A DNA stretch of 15,000 nt, taken from assembly GCA_002104895.1 (NCBI GenBank), contig MCFG01000133.1, positions 17,501-32,500 of the forward strand. Reading direction: 5' to 3'. Position 1 is the first letter of the stretch. Every line of letters starts with the position of its first letter. The translations under genes were made by a program, and so were the position numbers. The stretch is from Anaeromyces robustus (lineage: Eukaryota; Neocallimastigomycota; Neocallimastigomycetes; Neocallimastigales; Neocallimastigaceae). Below are positions 9,410 through 15,000 of this stretch, piece after piece. The notes under the pieces are model-generated. The model did not search any database. It saw nothing but the letters and a program-made list of their open reading frames with translations, and was not told the origin of the DNA.

Positions 9410-10645
9410 TTAATACTTTGATAATAAATAAATAATATATTAAAAAAAAAATATTGATAATTTATTATAATTTTTAAATAAATAAATATCAAAAAATATA
9501 TTAAAAAATATTAAAAAAATAAACTAAAAACTATTTATTAAAGTTTTTTATTTAATATTTTATTTATTTATTTAATTTGTCTATTTTCATTTAAATTATA
9601 TTAATTAACCTTTTATATAATATTTAATTATTATTTCATTTTTGAATTTTTGATTTATATATTATCTTTTTAATACTTTCTTGGTTTTTTTTTTTTTTTT
9701 TATTAATAATTATTTATTACTTTTTTAACAAAATCAAATTGATTGATTTTCAATTAGATTTTATAATTGTTATATTATTTTTTAAATAATATTAATAATT
9801 AAAAAAAAAGTTAATATTTCTTTTATTTTTTTTTTTTTATTTTTCTTTCAACTAATAATTATTTCTATTTATAATTAATTATTAGAAAGAATAATAATTT
9901 CAAAGTAAAAAAAAAAAAAAAAGAAAAAATAAATAGTCAAATTATTTAAACAAGTACCAATTCCTATATAATACCTTTCTTTATTAATCTTTATTTAATA
10001 AGAAGGAAAATTTAAGTAAGAAAGAAAGCAAAAATAAAATTAAATAGAGGAATATAAAAAATATAAATAAAATATCAAAATTATATTTAAATACAATTTA
10101 CCAAAATTAAATACTGCTAACAAATTTCTCTTAATTTCACTATTTAAGTTCCTTTTTTTAAAAAAAAAAAAATTAGTAATAAAATTTCTTTTCTTTTCTT
10201 ATCTCTTTATTTTTTTAGCTATTTTAAATACAATTTTAAAAAATAAAGAAATAGAAATAGAAAAGAAAATAATAAAAATAATCAATACTTCAATATATAA
10301 CGCTATTAATACAAATTTTAATCTAATTTAAAAGAAAATCAACCTACTTGAATAATAAAATCGAGAAAGATTTTTTTTTTTTTTTTTTTTTTTACAAATA
10401 TCCACAAAATAAAAGATCTTATTCAATTCTTTTAATGAAAAATATTTCATAAAAAATTTTTCATTTTTGGAAAAAGAAAATAAATAAATCAATATAATTG
10501 AACATTAAAGAGTTTCTTGTTATTTAAAATAGAAGAAGAATTAATTATTTTTTCTTTTAATTATTATTATTTAAGTTATAATAATAAAAAAATTATCTCA
10601 TAGTAAAAATTAAAACAATAATAATAAATTAATATATATTATAAA
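8641..10645. other. Intergenic region, part 2, upstream of the FYVE gene
   Basis: No gene is recognised. Two tandem copies of AAAATATTCCTTATT lie at 8726-8740 and 8741-8755, preceded by three TTGTTTAAATA-like steps. A large TTTA/TAAA field fills about 9090-9415. The last 800 bases before the FYVE start codon contain many T- and A-runs, including about 25 T at 10369-10393, and should include its promoter and 5' leader. A TATATAACG stands at about 10294-10302, but it is not assigned as a TATA box. An acceptor-like TTATTCAG before an ATG near 9020 leads to only twelve codons. Confidence 0.55.
9090..9415. repeat. Large TTTA tetranucleotide field with an internal inverted TAAA segment
   Basis: TTTA repeats with TCTA variants run over about 9090-9213. 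An inverted AAAT run with three AGAT steps follows at about 9292-9330. TTTA repeats then resume over about 9337-9412. The opposite-strand arrangement lets the segments pair into long stems. ATTATCAAA-type motifs flank the middle part. Confidence 0.8.
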
Positions 10646-11912
10646 ATGACTAGAATAAATAATAGCAATAGAGAATATAAAGAAATATACGATAAAGAAA
10701 ATAATGTAATATTAAAAATTAAAAGACCAATATGGATTTCAGATGACACTGTAACTATTTGTCAAGGATGTAAACAGTTTTTTTCACCATTTAGAAGAAA
10801 GGTATGTTACATATATAATTATTTGCTTTATTATGAAATATACAATTATTTAAATATTCTTTTTACTAATAATATTTTATTTAATTTATTTATTAATATT
10901 ATTTTTTTTTTCAAAAAATGAAACTTAAATATTATAGCATCACTGCAGGTAATAATAATATAAATTTTATATCAAATAATTTTTTTTGTATTATAAAACA
11001 ATAACTAAAATTTTTATTTTTATTTTTATTTTTATTATATATATTTATACTTTTTATATATACCTTTTATATATATATATCTATTATTATTATTTTTTTC
11101 AAAATACAATAAAGAAATTGGTATGTAATTCTTACAATACAATATATAAATATAAATAATAATATATTTAAATGTTAACTTTATATATTAATTTGTAATT
11201 CTTGCTTTTTATATTTTATTATTATAATTATTATATATATATTGTTTTATTATTTATAAACTACAAATAGTGGTAATATTTTTTGTCAAAATTGTTCATC
11301 AAATACTGTAGCTCTTCCATTTTTAGGATATGAAAGATATGTTCGTGTTTGTAAAAAATGTTTAAAGCTAGTAACACTTCTTAATGTATGCCTTGACCGT
11401 AAATTCAATATTGTTGAAAAATTAAATAGTGAATATGATTTAATTACTATTTTACTTAAAGGAGATGGTATGTATTTTTTTTTTTTTTTTTAAAAAAAAA
11501 AAAATAAAATAAAATAAAATAAAATAAAATAAAATAAAATAAAACATATAATAATTATAACATAATGATGATAATAATTATAACAATGTCTTTTTTTTTT
11601 TTTTTGAAAATATATATATATATATTTATATATGTTAGAACATACAATACAACATTTTATAAATTATGGAGGAATAAATATTTTAAATTATTTTTGTACA
11701 TTAAATAATCCAGCATATTGTCATATATTTATTGGTATGATTCTTACCCATCTTACAAAATTTGGTAAGTACAACGATATTTATATTATTAATTCTGATA
11801 AATAATAATAAGTTTAAAAAAAATTCAATAGTTTAATTAATTGTTATTATTTTTCTATATTATTATTTTATATTTATTACTATTATTATTATAAATTTAT
11901 TTAATTATTCAA

Positions 11913-11954
<42 letters not shown>

Positions 11955-14900
11955 GAATTATCAGAACAAAATAATAAAGAATTATTGGATATATTTTTAA
12001 AACTCACAAAAATGTATATGGAAAATATGAATAAAATTGAAATCGAGACATCTCATTTATTATTTTTACTTCAAAATTTAGTTGTATTTTTAGGAAATGC
12101 ATTAATGAAAGGTAAATAATTAAATATATATATTAAAAGATATATATATTATTTATAATTTATTATTTATTATTTATTATTATTTATTATAACCATTATA
12201 ATTATTAATATTATTATTATACATCAACGAATTATTTTTATTTTTTTTTTATTTATTATATTATATTATATTATATTATATTATATTATATTATATTAAT
12301 ATATATTATCATTATAATGTATAGCTGAAAATTCAAAAATAGCTGAAGGTAAAGAAGTTCAGCTAATAAAAGTATTATTATATTTTAGTTATTTAAAAGA
12401 AGTTCATGAAAAAATAAAAAATGAAAGCAATATTACCGATAAAGAACGCCATTTATTAATTGTAAACACAATTGAAAAAATTGTTTCAAAAAGTCTTTCA
12501 GAATTTTGTAAAAGAAAAGAACATCAATATGCTATTTTCCACAACCCTGAAATTTTTGATCTTTTCTATAAAGGTTTAACCACAGTAAATGATGAATCTA
12601 GAAAATATCTTGCTAAAAGTTTAGCATATTTATCCTTAAGAAACGGTAAGATAAATTTATATATATATATGTATTTTATATAAAAATTCATTATTTATAT
12701 ATTGTATTTAGATTATTATTATTATTAATATTTATTATCTATTATTATTATTTATTATTTATTATTTTTATTTTTTCTTTTATGTCAATATATTTTATTT
12801 TATAAAGATCAATATAAAGTATTAATTTTGAAAGGAAGTGGTAAAACATCGGTTAAGGAACATGTTAATACATTAGTTAAATGTATTATATTAGATCCAG
12901 AAAAATACCCAGACATTTTAAATAGTTTTTGTAATTGTTGTTATACTGAATATTTAAAAGAATTAGCTGAAAATAAGGATGATCAAGGTTCATCATATTT
13001 AAGTCACTCTTACAGTCCTAAAAGAAGTAGTTATTATAAATATGGACCTCTCAATCCAAAAAATAATAATAATAATGTTAAACATAGTAGACATCGTTCA
13101 ATGTCAACTTCTAATTCTTATTCACCAATAATAAAAAAGCAATTAAATTTAACCCCTTCAACATCCATTGTTAGTAATTTAACTAAAGGATTAAATTCTT
13201 CACATTATAGAACCACACCCACATCTCCTCTTTCTAAATCTTCTATTTCTAACAATTTTGATACAGATATACCAACTCCACCAGCTTCATCCACTTCTAC
13301 ATCTAAACAACCATCTTTAAATGGAACACCCTCATCCTCTCCATCACGAACAACAACAACAACACCTACTTCATCATCACCAACATTAACTAATAAATTT
13401 AATCAATTATCATTAAATGAACAAAATAATAGTATTGATATTAATAAAAATCATATTTTAACTGAATCTATGATAAAAAAATTAAAATTTGAACCAGAAA
13501 CATTATTTACAACCAATATATTAAGTAATTATATGAATGAAAATCAAAATCATACTTCAAGTTATCGTCTTGCTCATGATCTTGATTCTTATAATACAAT
13601 GATATCCCATATTGTTTGTACCCTTGCAAATTTAATTTGTCAACAAGATTGTGAAGAATTAATTATGAAAAATGATCAAATTGTTTTTGTTCTTTGTCTT
13701 TTAATTGAATATCATGTTAAACTTATTACTAATTCTTTACAAAATCAACAAGTTTCTGTTGGAAAACTTTCAACAAGTTTAGATATAACACGTCATGCTT
13801 CAAGAGCTCTTGGAAATATTGCATTAAATCGTAAAGTATCCTTATCCATTTATTTAAAATAAACATAAATAAATATAAATATATATATATTACTTTTCAA
13901 TTAATTTAATATATAAAATAATTATATCATATTATATTATATTATATTGTATTATTATTTTATATTTTTATTTTATTTTATTATTATTATAAAATAACAA
14001 TACAATATAAACATAATATAAAATAATATAATAAAATATAATATTATTTTTATATTATATATTATTTATTTAATAATTCATTTTTATTAACATAATTTAT
14101 TCATTTTATTATTATTATCATCTTTTTTTTTTTTTTTTTTTTCTAGAAAATAATATTGAAATGCTTTTCTCATTATGTACTACAAAACAACCACATATTA
14201 TTTCTTCTTTATATAGTTTATTAAGTTTAAATGATGAAACTATTCAACGTCAAACCCTTAGAATTGTTTCCAATATTTACTCAAAGAAATCTATTAATGA
14301 TTTAACAACTCATTCAGATACCATTAATACTAATTTGGATACAATTCAAGCATTAATACCACAACAAACACAACAAGATCCAGATTCAAGTTTTTCTAGT
14401 ATATCAAACTTTTTAACAGTTAATACTAATATTCCATTATCTTCCTCCCCTAAATCAATTAATAATAATAATAATAATCATAATAATAATAGTAATAGTA
14501 ATAATAGTAATAGTAATAGTAATAGTAATAGTAATAAATTGAGAAATTCATTATCTCCTACTACTAATATTTTAACTAATGATCTTTCACCTACCCTTTC
14601 AGATAAAGAAGGTCATTTATCATCTCCTATAAAATCTTCTAGTTCAGATAATGAAAGTAAACGTGCTTCATTATTACTTGAGAAAAATCATAATCATAAT
14701 AATAATAATAATAATAATAATAATTATTCAGCACTTCCACCCCTTTTTAATGAATCAAACTCAAACGTTAATGATAATCATCGTAATAATAATAATAATA
14801 ATCATGAAAATTTTGATGTTCATGATAAAAATTATAAACGTAATAGTCTACAAACACATCTTAGTCTTAATTCTCTTACACCTCTTAATAATAATATTAT

Positions 14901-15000
14901 GATGAATATTGATCCTGATTCCTATGCCTTCCTTTATCATATTAAATATATTTTAAGATTTATCCCCATTGTTAATTATTGTAAAGATTACGGTTGTACT
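10646..15000 (+). CDS. FYVE zinc finger protein with armadillo-like helical repeats, nine exons seen, 3' partial
   Basis: The exons are 10646-10801, 10938-10948, 11115-11120, 11271-11467, 11639-11764, 11956-12111, 12325-12645, 12808-13830 and 14147 to the right edge. They give 950 codons without a stop. Residues 30-88 form a complete FYVE domain: W30-x-x-D33, RRKHHCR (50-56), GNIFCQNCS (59-67), VRVCKKC (82-88), and eight zinc-ligand cysteines (39, 42, 55, 58, 63, 66, 85, 88). FYVE domains bind phosphatidylinositol 3-phosphate, which places the protein on endosomes or phagosomes. Residues of about 124-460 and 585-715 are leucine-rich and helical. RHASRALGNIALN followed by NNIEMLFSL looks like an armadillo/HEAT repeat. 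Between them, about 375-560, is a Ser/Thr/Pro/Asn-rich linker. Residues of about 715-910 are Asn/Ser-rich. No enzyme domain is visible before the edge. Introns 4-8 are all phase 1, and intron 8 is placed at AAT-C/GTAAAG because it restores LGNIALNQNN. The role is probably endosomal scaffolding, but this is inference. Confidence 0.9.
10938..10948 (+). other. 11-nt microexon (exon 2) of the FYVE gene
   Basis: CATCACTGCAG stands between an ATTATAG acceptor and a GTAATA donor. It encodes HHC and two bases of the following Arg codon, the core of the FYVE signature. The flanking introns are 136 and 166 bases. Without it the HHC motif is absent and the frame is lost. Confidence 0.9.
11115..11120 (+). 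other. 6-nt microexon (exon 3) of the FYVE gene
   Basis: AAATTG stands between ATAAAG and the strong donor GTATGT. Joined to AG from exon 2 and T from exon 4 it gives AGA-AAT-TGT, the R-N-C needed between HHC and GNIFC. Direct joining of exon 2 to exon 4 would give HHC-S-GNIFC, which lacks the fourth zinc ligand. The fit to the domain on both sides is exact. Confidence 0.85.
11497..11544. repeat. AAAAT pentanucleotide microsatellite in intron 4
   Basis: About nine AAAAT units follow a T-run and an A-run (about 11475-11504) inside the 171-base intron 11468-11638. This is simple sequence. Confidence 0.85.
11913..11954. repeat. T18-A24 block at the 3' splice site of intron 5
   Basis: Eighteen T bases (11913-11930) are followed directly by twenty-four A bases (11931-11954). 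The last A and the next G form the acceptor AG of intron 5 (11765-11955). The T and A runs are self-complementary. Confidence 0.9.
12240..12300. repeat. ATATT pentanucleotide microsatellite in intron 6
   Basis: About nine TTATA/ATATT units lie near the 3' end of the 213-base intron 12112-12324, upstream of its TATAG acceptor. Confidence 0.85.
13831..14146 (+). other. Intron 8 of the FYVE gene
   Basis: At 316 bases this is the longest intron of the gene. The donor is AAT-C/GTAAAG and the acceptor is a T-run followed by TTCTAG. An open frame continues past the donor for ten codons to a TAA at 13860, so unspliced RNA would end the protein after residue 675. The spliced product restores an armadillo-like repeat, which supports removal. 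Confidence 0.8.
14459..14536 (+). repeat. In-frame AAT/AGT repeat coding an Asn-Ser tract
   Basis: AAT and AGT codons alternate to give an Asn-run and then repeated Ser-Asn steps within exon 9. A second AAT run (14688-14725) codes nine consecutive Asn. Such tracts are typical of Dictyostelium proteins and lie in a presumably disordered linker. Confidence 0.95.

Noticed and set aside
10802-10921. Read-through of the FYVE gene's first exon into a further 39 residues
   Set aside because: The sequence after AAG is a GTATGT donor, and the read-through peptide is low-complexity. The conserved FYVE motif continues only after splicing.
12831-12851. P-loop-like KGSGKTS in exon 8
   Set aside because: The Walker A pattern needs a glycine four residues before the GK, which is absent, and no other NTPase motif follows.
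12828-13862. Separate gene starting at 12828
   Set aside because: The first codon is TTG. The frame joins in phase to upstream exons through the intron at 12646-12807, so it is an internal exon of the FYVE gene.
14651-14902. Polyisoleucine open frame on the plus strand
   Set aside because: It is the out-of-frame shadow of the Asn-coding AAT runs of exon 9.
1-15000. tRNA genes and DIRS/TRE/DRE-type transposons
   Set aside because: No G/C-rich cloverleaf, B-box-like sequence or reverse-transcriptase or integrase coding segment was seen. Composition is A/T-rich throughout outside the four genes.

Overview
The window looks like nuclear DNA of a Dictyostelium-type social amoeba, most likely D. 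discoideum or a close relative. Non-coding DNA is almost pure A/T. Long homopolymer, TA, ATT and TTTA tracts are everywhere. Introns are short and AT-rich, with GTAAGT/GTATGT-like donors and TAG/AAG acceptors. Codon use is extremely A/T-ending, and the proteins carry Asn, Ser and Thr tracts. The species call is inference from composition and style; no database was searched.

Layout, left to right: (1) 317-377 (-) is the first coding exon of a Mad2/HORMA spindle-checkpoint gene whose remainder lies beyond the left edge. (2) 378-2146 is simple-sequence DNA with no recognisable gene. (3) 2147-3831 (-) is a complete four-exon gene for a 296-residue Cof-type HAD-superfamily phosphatase; its first coding exon is only 12 nt. 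(4) About 4290-6420 is an AT-rich tandem array with a repeat unit of about 300 bp. Alternate units resemble each other more, giving a dimeric period of about 600 bp. It fills the divergent intergenic space between the HAD gene and the next gene. (5) 6672-7154 (+) is an intronless GNAT-family N-acetyltransferase of 160 residues. (6) 7155-10645 is a second long stretch of simple repeats and palindromes with no supported gene. (7) 10646 to the right edge (+) is the 5' part (950 codons, nine exons) of a large protein with an N-terminal FYVE zinc finger, helical armadillo-like segments and Asn/Ser-rich linkers; the 3' end is outside the window.

The most striking feature is the exon structure of the FYVE domain. 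An 11-nt exon (10938-10948) and a 6-nt exon (11115-11120) must both be included to restore the zinc-binding signature RKHHCRNCG. The 6-nt exon carries most of a zinc-ligand cysteine codon and keeps the frame if skipped, so its inclusion could decide whether the finger folds.

The genes do not form an obvious pathway. The HAD and GNAT genes are divergently oriented around the repeat array and could share upstream DNA. No tRNA, rRNA, known transposon or CRISPR-like array was recognised.
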